From Malaciobacter pacificus (GTDB lineage: Bacteria; Campylobacterota; Campylobacteria; Campylobacterales; Arcobacteraceae), in assembly GCF_004214795.1 (NCBI RefSeq), contig NZ_CP035928.1, forward strand, positions 2,046,001 through 2,110,000: a stretch of 64,000 bases of DNA, given 5' to 3'. Both the position numbers and the translations under genes were made by a program. How positions within the stretch are numbered: the first letter of the stretch is position 1; the number at the start of each line of letters is the position of its first letter. Below the pieces are notes generated by a model, which saw nothing but the letters and a program-made list of their open reading frames with translations, had not been told where the DNA came from and did not search any database. This document shows positions 47,098-55,634 of this stretch, in pieces.

Positions 47098-47631
47098 ATG
47101 CAAATAAAATTACGTAAAAAAGAAAAAGATTACGCACAGGTGCACAAAAGATTACTCTTTAATTCTACTTTATCACTTAAAGCAAAAGGATTAGGAGCAA
47201 TACTAGAGTGTTATAGTGATAATTTTGAAATATGTTTACAGACATTAACAGATAAAAGCACGGATGGAACAAAAGCAATTAAAGCAGCATGCAAAGAGCT
47301 TGTTTTTCATAATTATTTATTTAGATTTCAAATTCTAGATGAAAATAGTAAATTTAAAACAATCTGGATCTTTGATAGTGAATTTATCGATCAAAATTAT
47401 AAAAATGAGATTTTAAATCAATTTGAAAAAATATATAAAGTTGACGAGGTACCAAAAGGGCATCCCGTATCTAACGGGGTACCATTTCAGGACGACCTGA
47501 AAAGCAGTACATATAATAACATAGTTACGGAGCCATCAAATTTAGATTATTTTCAAATGATGTATGAAGTTCAAGAAGAAAAGAAAAAGAAGCCGCGTTC
47601 TTATATTAATAAGCCAAGAGTAATTGGTTAG
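47098..47631 (+). CDS. replication-type helix-turn-helix protein
   Basis: 177 aa. YAQVHKRLLFNSTLSLKAKG, LTDKSTDGTKAIKAACKELV and FHNYLFRFQ follow the winged-helix pattern of plasmid and phage replication organisers ('N-terminal phage replisome organiser' type). The C-terminal third is divergent. No Shine-Dalgarno is visible before the ATG, so the start is uncertain. It may initiate or regulate replication of the element. Confidence 0.6.
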   Translation: MQIKLRKKEKDYAQVHKRLLFNSTLSLKAKGLGAILECYSDNFEICLQTLTDKSTDGTKAIKAACKELVFHNYLFRFQILDENSKFKTIWIFDSEFIDQNYKNEILNQFEKIYKVDEVPKGHPVSNGVPFQDDLKSSTYNNIVTEPSNLDYFQMMYEVQEEKKKKPRSYINKPRVIG

Positions 47632-47655
47632 CCTAACGCGCTCTCGCTTGTTACC

Positions 47656-47700
47656 CCAAAGCTTTTTAAACCTACTTCGTACGGTTTAAACTCTGCTTTG
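47656..47700. promoter_or_regulatory. nested inverted repeat upstream of the second ParA-like gene
   Basis: CAAAGC (47657-47662) pairs with GCTTTG (47695-47700), and TTTAAACC (47665-47672) with GGTTTAAA (47683-47690), leaving a 10-base loop. The stretch is far richer in G and C than the surroundings. It could be a structured RNA leader, a terminator for the HTH gene, or an origin-type element. Confidence 0.55.
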
Positions 47701-47753
47701 TGGCCTTAGTAAAGAAATCTTGGTTTCAGAGTTTAAAAATAAAAGGAATAAAA

Positions 47754-48569
47754 GTGAAAGAGTTACAAAAAAAAGATTTATACATTACAACTGCTCTTAA
47801 AGGAGGAGTTGGAAAAACAACTATTGCTTCTGCGATTCTAACTGTTATTAAATACAAACTAGCAAAGGAAGAAAGTAAAAATGACTTAAAATTTAACATC
47901 GTAGAGATTGATGATACAAAAACAGAAATCACCTGGAAAAGTGAAAGAATTAGATATAAAAAATTTGAAGTTTTTGACTATAAAGATGCAATTGTTGAAA
48001 TACAACGAACTTATTCAGATTCAAATATTATCGAGATTTTAGATCTTGGTGGTGGATATGATAAAACAAAATCACTACTTGAACACATTGCAAAAATGAG
48101 ACTTGATGAAATATTTAATCTTCATTTTATCGTACCTACTAATCGTACTAGATTTATTTTTGATAGTACTAAAGCTACACTTGAGTTAATACATAATTTG
48201 TTTAATTGCCAATCTACACTTGTATATAACAAGGTTGTTAATAATGCGAATGAAGAATTTCATGCATTTTTTGGGAATCAAAAATGGGACTTAAAAAGTA
48301 GATTTGATGAAGTTGATAAATATATAAAAGATGAAATAGTTGTATACGATGATATTTCTTCATTGCTTGATAATGCAGCGACTGAAACGGGAGAATCTAC
48401 ATTAGATTTTTATATTAATTCAGAGTATATAGTCAATAACTGGATTGAGTACAGATTGGAAGCACTTAATAGTGGAGATCAAGCAATCAATGATGCAATG
48501 ATGCTTTATGATATTTCTTATGATTTTCTAGAATTTTTTAAAAAAATAAGATTTGAGGTGACAAGATGA
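47754..48569 (+). CDS. second ParA/MinD-like ATPase heading the membrane-protein row
   Basis: 271 aa from a GTG at 47754 with AAAGGA seven bases upstream; an earlier GTG at 47700 lies in the hairpin and has no binding site. Deviant Walker A ALKGGVGKTT near residue 15, IVEIDDTKTEITW and IIEILDLGGGYDKTK are ParA-type. Its neighbours are membrane proteins, not a DNA-binding partner, so it resembles the ATPases of conjugation loci (TraL-type) rather than plasmid partition. Its stop overlaps the next start by 4 bp. Confidence 0.75.
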   Translation: MKELQKKDLYITTALKGGVGKTTIASAILTVIKYKLAKEESKNDLKFNIVEIDDTKTEITWKSERIRYKKFEVFDYKDAIVEIQRTYSDSNIIEILDLGGGYDKTKSLLEHIAKMRLDEIFNLHFIVPTNRTRFIFDSTKATLELIHNLFNCQSTLVYNKVVNNANEEFHAFFGNQKWDLKSRFDEVDKYIKDEIVVYDDISSLLDNAATETGESTLDFYINSEYIVNNWIEYRLEALNSGDQAINDAMMLYDISYDFLEFFKKIRFEVTR

Positions 48570-49219
48570 GTAAAGATAAAAATAATATAGCAATCGCAGA
48601 TACAACTAATATAACGCATTTAATCAATGAGTTAAGAGTCCTGGATACTCAAGTTTTAAACAGACTTGAAAATAAATTAATACCAAATCTTAAAATTGTA
48701 ATCGCTGCAGCTGATTTAGCACAAACAAATTTAAATAAAACTGTAAAAAATGCTGAACTAGTAAAAAATGAGATTGTAAATGCACAAAAAAATATAAAAG
48801 ACAATGTTGAGATTTTAAATCAAATTTTTAATCAATTTAAAGATTTTGAGTCAAAAAATGAGCAAATGTTGGAGCTTCAAACTCAAAAAGTAAAAAATTT
48901 AAAGGAAAAAATAGAATTAGAATCAACAATTATAAATGGTAAATTTGAACAAGATTTACAAGAGTTAAAATCAAAACTTTTAACAGATGTAGATACTCAA
49001 ATTCAAAAAATAAATGAAGAAATTAACTCTAAACTTAAAGGTGTTGATTTAAGATTATTGGATGGTTCTAATCGTCTAGTTTCTAGCTCATTATCTCAAC
49101 TAGATCAGTTTAAATTAAAACTTACTCAAAGTCAAAGAGAAAATAAAATCTTATTTACACTCTTGAGTTTTATAGGTGGTGTTATTTTAACATCTTTATT
49201 TTTTTATTTTTTTAACTAA
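48566..49219 (+). CDS. coiled-coil protein with C-terminal membrane anchor
   Basis: 217 aa. Long helical coiled coil (about residues 20-185) and one membrane helix at the very C-terminus (LFTLLSFIGGVILTSLFFYF). Tail-anchored orientation. Overlap of 4 bp with the preceding ATPase gene (ATGA) indicates coupling. Not recognised; a scaffold for the ATPase at the membrane is plausible. Confidence 0.7.
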   Translation: MSKDKNNIAIADTTNITHLINELRVLDTQVLNRLENKLIPNLKIVIAAADLAQTNLNKTVKNAELVKNEIVNAQKNIKDNVEILNQIFNQFKDFESKNEQMLELQTQKVKNLKEKIELESTIINGKFEQDLQELKSKLLTDVDTQIQKINEEINSKLKGVDLRLLDGSNRLVSSSLSQLDQFKLKLTQSQRENKILFTLLSFIGGVILTSLFFYFFN

Positions 49220-49230
49220 AGGAGTCGAAA

Positions 49231-49494
49231 ATGGTGATGCAAATTAAACCAAGTTTTTTAAACGCACAGCTAATAATTTTGGATGAGATTGAAACTTTAA
49301 ATATCAATATCAAAAAAGTAGAAGAGTGTAAAAAACCAAATATAAAAAGACAAAAAGACTTACTAAATACGTTATCAAACATAAAAAAATATTTAGAGAG
49401 CTCTTTAAATCCGACTCAAAAAAAATTAAATATGGTAGAGCGATTACCTCTACTATATTTGCAAATACAAAAGATAGGAGTTTCCCGTGATTAA
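49231..49494 (+). CDS. small helical protein, not recognised
   Basis: 87 aa, helical and basic, without membrane helix or Cys. GGAG precedes the ATG by six bases and its end overlaps the next gene by 8 bp. It belongs to the same tight run of genes; function unknown. Confidence 0.6.
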   Translation: MVMQIKPSFLNAQLIILDEIETLNINIKKVEECKKPNIKRQKDLLNTLSNIKKYLESSLNPTQKKLNMVERLPLLYLQIQKIGVSRD

Positions 49495-49828
49495 AAATAT
49501 TAATATGCAAAAACTAAAAATAAATATAGGTATTGCAGTAGTTATCGTTTTAGCTATTACTTTTGTGATTAGTTTTAATCATATTATCTCTAATCCAACT
49601 TCAATGTTTAGCAAAATAAACGAGGAAAACTATCAAAAATTAACGAATATAAAGTTCATGCAAGATTTTGAAGATGGGATCGAAGCAGTAGCAAGATTAA
49701 AAGTTTCAATTGCAAATGTAAACGATCCAAGTGAGTTACAAATAAAAATAGAGAGCCTTAATTATTGGCAAGATTTTGTCTTAAAAAATAAAAAGAAATA
49801 TGAGCTATTAAAAGGAGTTCAAAAATGA
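49487..49828 (+). CDS. single-pass membrane protein, not recognised
   Basis: 113 aa. N-terminal membrane helix (INIGIAVVIVLAITFVISFN) then a soluble, probably periplasmic, helical part. It overlaps both neighbours (8 bp and 4 bp), so the run is translated together. A small pilus or channel component is possible from context only. Confidence 0.65.
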   Translation: MIKNINMQKLKINIGIAVVIVLAITFVISFNHIISNPTSMFSKINEENYQKLTNIKFMQDFEDGIEAVARLKVSIANVNDPSELQIKIESLNYWQDFVLKNKKKYELLKGVQK

Positions 49829-50478
49829 GTTTAACACAAAAATTAGCCTTAACATGGCTTACAACATTTGATAAGTCATTGTTTCTGTTCAGAAGTCTTA
49901 AAGGATTAAATACAATTTTCAGATATTCATTTTATATATCTCTTGTATTAGCTCTATGTTTTGTAATACTTAAATTTGAAGCAATAATTAATATTAGAGC
50001 TTATGATATTCCTATCTTTATTCAAAACTTACTAATTGTTTTAGGTTTAGGGGTAAAGTTTTTAACTATTATTTTTACAATTGGTATTTTCTCGTATGAG
50101 TCAATTTATAATTTAGATATAAATAAATATCTGAAAGAGCAAAAACAAAAAGAAGAATTTATCAAAAAAAAGAAACTGCAAAAATTTAGACTTAGAAATA
50201 TGAATATCCTATTGAGAGTAGTTATTTATTTAGGTATTTGGTGTTTTTTATATCTATTATTTGAGGATATTCTAATCAGTTCATTTTTTAGTGTTTATGG
50301 TGAGACTCCAAGTAAAGAGATTTATATTAAATTCTTGATTGATTATGATTTAACGATTAAGTACTTTACAGCTATTTATCTTATATCTATTACCATTTTA
50401 GATTATTTTGTAAGAAAAAAAATAAAAGCTAAAAATCAAAAGTTTCCTCAGGAAACAAAAACTAATACAGGAGAATAA
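49825..50478 (+). CDS. multi-pass membrane protein, not recognised
   Basis: 217 aa with about four membrane helices (near residues 35-50, 68-90, 130-150 and 178-195) and a basic cytoplasmic loop (KEQKQKEEFIKKKKLQKFRL). The gene is one base from the large channel-like protein downstream. Probably a part of the same membrane complex. Confidence 0.65.
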   Translation: MSLTQKLALTWLTTFDKSLFLFRSLKGLNTIFRYSFYISLVLALCFVILKFEAIINIRAYDIPIFIQNLLIVLGLGVKFLTIIFTIGIFSYESIYNLDINKYLKEQKQKEEFIKKKKLQKFRLRNMNILLRVVIYLGIWCFLYLLFEDILISSFFSVYGETPSKEIYIKFLIDYDLTIKYFTAIYLISITILDYFVRKKIKAKNQKFPQETKTNTGE

Positions 50479-50479
50479 G

Positions 50480-52978
50480 ATGAAATACTTTTATTCACTT
50501 ATTCTATTTTTATTTTTTAGCAATTTTTCTTATGCATTCACAGAAATTAATACTTCAACGGTGCAAGAAGATTATAAAAAAGGGAATATGGATAAATATA
50601 AATACGATAATTTATCTTATTTCAATACCAGTGCTTTAATAAGCCAAAAAATCATCAATAAAGAGGATGAGCTAGAGAGATTTATTCCTGATACTTTATC
50701 AATATATGATATTAAGACACACGTTACTTGTAGCTTTGTTGGTGATGAGTACACAGCTACTATTTATAGTATGGATCTAGCAAACGGTAATGTTACTTGT
50801 ATGATCTCTAAAAAAGGTGATTTATATAACCCTTTAGGTTTATTTCAAACTCATTATCCAAATATGAAAAAAGCTTATGAGTTAGACCTAAAAAAAGCAG
50901 AACAAGCAAAACAGAGTGAAATTGCAGCAGCTGATTTACAATTTTCACCCTTGAAAAAGATTAAAGATAATATTAATACATCAACTACAACAAATCAAAC
51001 AGGACAGTATTTAACTATCCCTGAGTTATTAACAGCAGCAATTTTGACTGATACAGATATTATTGATGTGCAAGCAACTCAATCTTCTGATAAATTGCAA
51101 CTAAAAAACAGTTTTGTATCAAAATACTATGATGTAAACAGCAGGGAGTTTATAGACAATAAAGAGTATCTGTTAGCTGATGCAGAAACTATATTCAATG
51201 TGTATACGGGTTTATCTGATGTTTCAATGACTTATTTTGTAATCTTAATAGCATTCTTTGCAATATATGGACTTGGTAGCAAAGTTTTATCTCACTTTAC
51301 TTCTAAGGCAGAAGATAAACAAAACCATGAAAAAGTAACACCATACATTGGTGGAATTATTGCAGGTATTCTTTTCTTCTTTCCAACAGGTTTTAAGGAA
51401 CAAATCACAAATCAAAATGGTTCAGTAGTAGCAGAATACAACATGATGAAAACTGAATATCAAGAGTGGGAAAAAGCAGGTTATTATTTATTTACTGATT
51501 GGGCTGATGCAGCAGCTAAAGTAATTATAGATTCAGAGATGGATGCAATTGTTGAAAAATCTGGAGTTACTACTAAAGATCAAATAATACAAAATCAAGC
51601 ATTAATAACTCAGTATTTATCTTTAGCTAATACTAACAATAAACTATGGCATTTATGTAGGAACGAGATGTATAACTATTCAGGATTGTTTAATAGTGAT
51701 GGAAAACATCAATATTCAAAAGATCCTAATCAACCATTTCCACTTAACGAGAAATGGGCGTACGTAAATTCTAAATTAGGTTCTAATACTTCAAGTTTAT
51801 ACTATTCAGTTAAAGATGGTGAAGTAAAAGGCGATAGTGCATACTCACCCAATGTTTTACAAAAGGTTAATTCAACTAATCCTTTAGATAGTTATTATCC
51901 TGAATATTCATTAAGTGCGTGTGGTAATGTTTACTATGAGCATCAAAAGAACTCGAATAAATTAAAAGATTTAATTAGTAAACAAGATCAATTAACGGGA
52001 ACTGGATTAAATAGTGCTAATAAAATACCTCAATTAGAAGGTTTAGTTAAATTCCAGTATGAGCTTTATAGAGATTGGGGTTATTTAGCAGTTCTTGGAT
52101 TACCTGTTACAAAATTACAAACAGAGTATATCGGTGGACTTTATGAGACTAGAAGAAGTGAAGTATTAGACAAATTAAATGATCAAGTAAAAGAAGACTC
52201 ATGGGGTACTCACATGATTATGAGTTCTATCCCTTATATGTTTTTACCAGGTGCAGGATCAGTTTACAAAATAGTAGAAGATAATTCAGTAAAAATTGCA
52301 GCAGCAATTGGAACTACATCAGGAACTATTGCAGGTGGTGGATTTGCTTCATGGTTTACGGGTGCAATTGGAGCAGCTACTGGAGTTATTGCAGGTGTTG
52401 CAGCAAAAAGTGCAATTGCTTTAGCATTTGCATATAAAGCTGCTCAAACTGTTTTAGGAATTACTCCTATAGTTGGGATAGTAATTATTGGACTTTTACG
52501 ATTTGTAATTATCATGGTTAAGATATTTAGTTTTCACTTTGCAAGTCTATTTATGATGCCTATAATGTTCGCAAGAGAAAACATACAAGCAATAGCACGA
52601 TTTACAATGAAAATATTTGCAACTATGTTAGAGCTTCCTATATTTGTATTATCTGTATGGTTAGCAATTACAGCAAGTTCATTAATTCATACAATTGGTG
52701 ATGTATTTGGTAAAAAGATCATTATGGGTATGCTTGAAAATAATGCATTACAACAATCTAATTTTATCTATAGTTGGATTGACAAAATGAAAATCTATTT
52801 TTTTGATGGTTTCATTGAAATTTCAGTAGCCATATTCAGCATTATCATCATATATAAAATCATTGTTTCATTACATAGTACATTATTTGAGATTATTGAA
52901 GTTCAAGGGAGCAAAGAACTTGACAATGCAATTGAGTCTATGAAAAATGAATCGACTGGATGGGGTAGTAGAATGTAA
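50480..52978 (+). CDS. large polytopic membrane protein, VirB6/TrbL/TraG-N-like candidate
   Basis: 832 aa. A signal peptide (MKYFYSLILFLFFSNFSYAF) is followed by a 220-residue exported part, two membrane helices around residues 255-300 (YFVILIAFFAIYGLGSKVL), a large soluble loop, and a C-terminal cluster of four to six helices rich in Gly and Ala (about 605-800). This layout is that of the inner-membrane channel proteins of conjugation systems. No other T4SS hallmark (VirB4, VirD4) is in view, so the name is provisional. It is the largest gene of the row 47.75-53.9 kb. Confidence 0.55.
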   Translation: MKYFYSLILFLFFSNFSYAFTEINTSTVQEDYKKGNMDKYKYDNLSYFNTSALISQKIINKEDELERFIPDTLSIYDIKTHVTCSFVGDEYTATIYSMDLANGNVTCMISKKGDLYNPLGLFQTHYPNMKKAYELDLKKAEQAKQSEIAAADLQFSPLKKIKDNINTSTTTNQTGQYLTIPELLTAAILTDTDIIDVQATQSSDKLQLKNSFVSKYYDVNSREFIDNKEYLLADAETIFNVYTGLSDVSMTYFVILIAFFAIYGLGSKVLSHFTSKAEDKQNHEKVTPYIGGIIAGILFFFPTGFKEQITNQNGSVVAEYNMMKTEYQEWEKAGYYLFTDWADAAAKVIIDSEMDAIVEKSGVTTKDQIIQNQALITQYLSLANTNNKLWHLCRNEMYNYSGLFNSDGKHQYSKDPNQPFPLNEKWAYVNSKLGSNTSSLYYSVKDGEVKGDSAYSPNVLQKVNSTNPLDSYYPEYSLSACGNVYYEHQKNSNKLKDLISKQDQLTGTGLNSANKIPQLEGLVKFQYELYRDWGYLAVLGLPVTKLQTEYIGGLYETRRSEVLDKLNDQVKEDSWGTHMIMSSIPYMFLPGAGSVYKIVEDNSVKIAAAIGTTSGTIAGGGFASWFTGAIGAATGVIAGVAAKSAIALAFAYKAAQTVLGITPIVGIVIIGLLRFVIIMVKIFSFHFASLFMMPIMFARENIQAIARFTMKIFATMLELPIFVLSVWLAITASSLIHTIGDVFGKKIIMGMLENNALQQSNFIYSWIDKMKIYFFDGFIEISVAIFSIIIIYKIIVSLHSTLFEIIEVQGSKELDNAIESMKNESTGWGSRM

Positions 52979-53015
52979 CTACTACTTCATTTTAAAAATA
53001 AAATAAGGAATAAAT

Positions 53016-53438
53016 ATGACTTTACAAGAAGTAGAAAAAAAACATGGAGTATATGTAGCCAATATTGTTGCAAGAATATTTTTATATATTTACGCTTACT
53101 TATTTTTTGGAGGGGTATTAACTTTTATAAGATTTTTTAATACAAATAAACTTGAACTTATTATCACTGGAGATTTTGTAACTGATAATATAATTATATA
53201 TTCTTCACTTTTAGTACCCCTTATAATTTTAGAACTTTTAGTTAGAAGATATAGAAGAAAACAGGGGTTACCAATTTATTCAAATGTAGCACAAGAGATT
53301 TTTAACAAATATTATAATCCAAATTATAATAATGAAACAAAAAAAGACTTGAATTATTACTTTGATTTAAAAGAAAAAGGTGCGATTACTCAAAAAGAGT
53401 ATGAAGTTAAAAAGAATGAATTATTAGATTTAAAATAA
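53016..53438 (+). CDS. membrane protein with C-terminal SHOCT motif (copy 1)
   Basis: 140 aa. Two membrane helices (about 20-42 and 55-75) and a C-terminal SHOCT-type hairpin (DLKEKGAITQKEYEVKKNEL). SHOCT motifs are short oligomerisation modules found at the ends of many unrelated proteins. It is a paralogue of the next gene, with near-identical last 25 residues. AAGGAA precedes the ATG. Confidence 0.75.
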   Translation: MTLQEVEKKHGVYVANIVARIFLYIYAYLFFGGVLTFIRFFNTNKLELIITGDFVTDNIIIYSSLLVPLIILELLVRRYRRKQGLPIYSNVAQEIFNKYYNPNYNNETKKDLNYYFDLKEKGAITQKEYEVKKNELLDLK

Positions 53439-53447
53439 AGGCTTAAA

Positions 53448-53939
53448 ATGTATTCAAATATTAAAAAATTCAATCCTAGATTACATCATAATTTCACTTA
53501 TTACAATCATCACTGGTTGTTTATAGCTAATTTCTTTATTAGATCACTAGTTTATCTTTTTACATTTGGATTCTTTTTTATTGTTGCAATTATTGCTTTA
53601 ACAATCGATCCAAAATCAAATCCACCATTTACGGGAAATGGAGATATTGATGGAATTATAATTATATGCATAATAATAGCTCCTCTTTTACTTTTAGAGT
53701 GGAGAATTAGAGCAAATAGAAGAAAATTAGATTTACCTATTTATAAAGATATTTCAGAGGAACTGTTACAGTTAGAGGTTATTAAAAAAGCTGAATTAAA
53801 AAACAATGCAAGTGTTAATTTCAAAAATAATATAACTATCAAAAAAGATATAAATTACTATTTTGAATTAAAAGAAAAAGGTGCAATTACTCAAGAAGAG
53901 TATGAAGAGAAGAAGAAAGAATTATTAAATTTAAAATAA
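53448..53939 (+). CDS. membrane protein with C-terminal SHOCT motif (copy 2)
   Basis: 163 aa. Same plan as the preceding gene: two membrane helices (about 28-52 and 68-86), an (R)xRxNRRKLDLPIY basic stretch, and the SHOCT end (ELKEKGAITQEEYEEKKKEL). The N-terminus differs and a Lys/Asn insert precedes the SHOCT part. The pair arose by tandem duplication and may form a hetero-oligomer. Confidence 0.75.
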   Translation: MYSNIKKFNPRLHHNFTYYNHHWLFIANFFIRSLVYLFTFGFFFIVAIIALTIDPKSNPPFTGNGDIDGIIIICIIIAPLLLLEWRIRANRRKLDLPIYKDISEELLQLEVIKKAELKNNASVNFKNNITIKKDINYYFELKEKGAITQEEYEEKKKELLNLK

Positions 53940-53948
53940 GGACCGAAT

Positions 53949-54953
53949 ATGAGACATACATTTGAAATAGATGGAGTGATTATCAATCCAGAGTTACCAG
54001 AAAATTTTGATATTACTCCAAATGATGAAAGAAGTGAAGAAGAGATTAATAATTGGTGGGATAAACCATATATTCTTATAGATGAATTAGAACAAGAATC
54101 TTGGGAAGAGCATTATCATAGATTAAAGTCTTATGATTGGAGCGATGAAAAGATTGGTTCTAAAGAAGAATGGAATAAACACTTGAAAGGAGAAAAAGAA
54201 AATTGGTATAAAGAGTATCCTGATGGTTTTAGATATAACTTAAGATGTTTAGATGGTGGAGCGTGGGATAGATCAACAAATCACGGATTCTATGCAACAT
54301 TTGATGAAGCTATAAAGGCAGCAAAAGAACTTCAAACTAATACTTTTTATGCAGTTTTAGATGAAATGATTAGCCAAATAGATAAAATACAATTTTTATC
54401 AGAAAGATATGAAAAGTTTGATATTGATGAAGATTGGGATGACAAAATTGATACGATATTACATCTTTCTATAAATTTTCTTTCCATTAAAGATAAAATC
54501 AATGTTGATGATTATTTTAATAAAGATCATATAAAAGTTTTATCTCATATTGGAGAAAAATTTAAAAAAACAGGTTATGCTCCATTATATATGGATGAAG
54601 AAGATAGGCCTTATTATACTGAAGAACAATGTCCTGATTGGATTATTGGGTATGATATTCCAAAAACTTTTGATATCGAAATGTTTAGAGATGTTGACAA
54701 AATGGGAGATTACTTTTTATATACAATGAAAAAAGGTATAAATAAAATTAAAAATCCAAATGAAGCAGCAGAATTAGAAAAGGAAATGGAAAGATTTAGA
54801 ATAGGAAATGGAAATCTATTTTTAAATCCAGATATATTTAGAGATGTTTTAGAACCAGATGAAGTTTTAAATCTAGATGAAGTTAAAACAGCAACAAATG
54901 ATTTAAGAGAGCTGATTAAATCTGAAAATCAGACTAAAGATTTAGAGCTTTAA
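53949..54953 (+). CDS. acidic soluble protein with the relaxase-like C-terminal tail
   Basis: 334 aa, strongly acidic, rich in Trp and Tyr, without signal peptide or membrane helix. A segment YNLRCLDGGAWDRSTNHGFY with ATFDEAIKAAKEL looks like a folded domain, but I do not recognise it. The last 20 residues (ATNDLRELIKSENQTKDLEL) closely match the end of the relaxase-like protein at 59351-61081. It lies 9 bp after the SHOCT pair. It could be a protein carried to the recipient cell. Confidence 0.7.
   Translation: MRHTFEIDGVIINPELPENFDITPNDERSEEEINNWWDKPYILIDELEQESWEEHYHRLKSYDWSDEKIGSKEEWNKHLKGEKENWYKEYPDGFRYNLRCLDGGAWDRSTNHGFYATFDEAIKAAKELQTNTFYAVLDEMISQIDKIQFLSERYEKFDIDEDWDDKIDTILHLSINFLSIKDKINVDDYFNKDHIKVLSHIGEKFKKTGYAPLYMDEEDRPYYTEEQCPDWIIGYDIPKTFDIEMFRDVDKMGDYFLYTMKKGINKIKNPNEAAELEKEMERFRIGNGNLFLNPDIFRDVLEPDEVLNLDEVKTATNDLRELIKSENQTKDLEL
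54901..54927 (+). repeat. shared tail repeat, copy 1
   Basis: 27 bases at the 3' end of the acidic-protein gene, 26 identical to 61026-61052. Both copies are in the same frame (encoding xLRELIKSE) and close to the stop codon. Confidence 0.85.
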
Positions 54954-54962
54954 TAAAAAAGG

Positions 54963-55154
54963 CTATTGAAGTTCTCTAAGATTTTCAATAGTCTCATTTA
55001 AAACTTTTATTTGAAACTCTTTTTCTTGAGCTGATAAATTAGAGTTTTTAATCTCAATAATTTTTTCATTTACAAATTTTAAATCGTTTGCAATTGATGA
55101 GTTTTTAGATAAATCATTTAATAAATTTGATAATTTTTCTATGTTAAGTTGCAT
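54963..55154 (-). CDS. small coiled-coil protein
   Basis: 63 aa, helical throughout, with AAAGGA nine bases before the ATG, so it is probably real. It faces the acidic-protein gene with 9 bp between stops. It is last in the direction of the minus-strand phosphatase/kinase operon but is separated from it by a 237-bp gap with its own promoter-like sequence. Function unknown. Confidence 0.6.
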   Translation of the reverse strand: MQLNIEKLSNLLNDLSKNSSIANDLKFVNEKIIEIKNSNLSAQEKEFQIKVLNETIENLRELQ

Positions 55155-55390
55155 AATTGAATCCTTTATTTTAATTATATCATCAAGATTTTTTTAAATA
55201 ACTATATATTTACTTAAAAATAAAAAAATGAGTCATTTGTGAGTCATTTGTTTGATATCATAATAAGATATTAAATTGGGATAAGCAAATCAATGAATCT
55301 AAAGTTAGAATTAATAGATTATCTTTTTATTGTTTTTATTCTTATTTTTTTATCAATAATAATTTTTTAGTATCAATATCACTATGTAAG
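55155..55390. promoter_or_regulatory. intergenic region with tandem 11-bp repeat
   Basis: Two adjacent copies of GAGTCATTTGT (55230-55240 and 55241-55251) are followed by a TGATATCA-type palindrome (55253-55260). They sit between the 63-aa gene and a possible plus-strand small peptide. They could be operator sites for either. Confidence 0.5.
55293..55370 (+). CDS. possible 25-aa hydrophobic peptide
   Basis: MNLKLELIDY is followed by 15 mostly hydrophobic residues forming one membrane helix. The frame is complete, with a weak GGGA 12 bases upstream. Size and composition resemble small membrane toxins and leader peptides. It may be a chance frame in AT-rich DNA; kept only as a candidate. Confidence 0.25.
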   Translation: MNLKLELIDYLFIVFILIFLSIIIF

Positions 55391-55615
55391 TTAAGAATCA
55401 AGAGACATCTCAAACCCTCTATCATTTTTAAATTCACCCCAATATTCAACTACAAAATTATAATCACTAATAGGATATAAATTTTTATAATGGTTAATTC
55501 CTTCATTTAATGCAGTTGATTTATCATCACTGTAAAGATAATAACTATCTATAAATTTATTATCACTTTTTCTAAAAACTTGTATTTCATAATTTGCTTC
55601 TAATTCTTCATCCAT
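55391..55615 (-). CDS. small acidic protein after the phosphatase operon
   Basis: 74 aa. YEIQVFRKSDNKFIDSYYLY and NYNFVV-type alternation suggest a small beta-sheet protein (DYNFVVEYWGEF). AAAGG precedes the ATG. It lies 19 bp after the PPP-type phosphatase gene and is probably cotranscribed. Function unknown. Confidence 0.6.
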   Translation of the reverse strand: MDEELEANYEIQVFRKSDNKFIDSYYLYSDDKSTALNEGINHYKNLYPISDYNFVVEYWGEFKNDRGFEMSLDS

Positions 55616-55634
55616 AAATAAACCTTTTTTTATT

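Noticed and set aside
47700-47753. Longer start of the second ParA-like protein (GTG at 47700)
   Set aside because: It lies in the right arm of a hairpin and lacks a ribosome binding site; GTG at 47754 has AAAGGA.
54963-55154. The C-terminal NLRELQ of the small coiled-coil protein as a third copy of the shared tail
   Set aside because: Only five residues match, the strand is opposite and the DNA is not similar.
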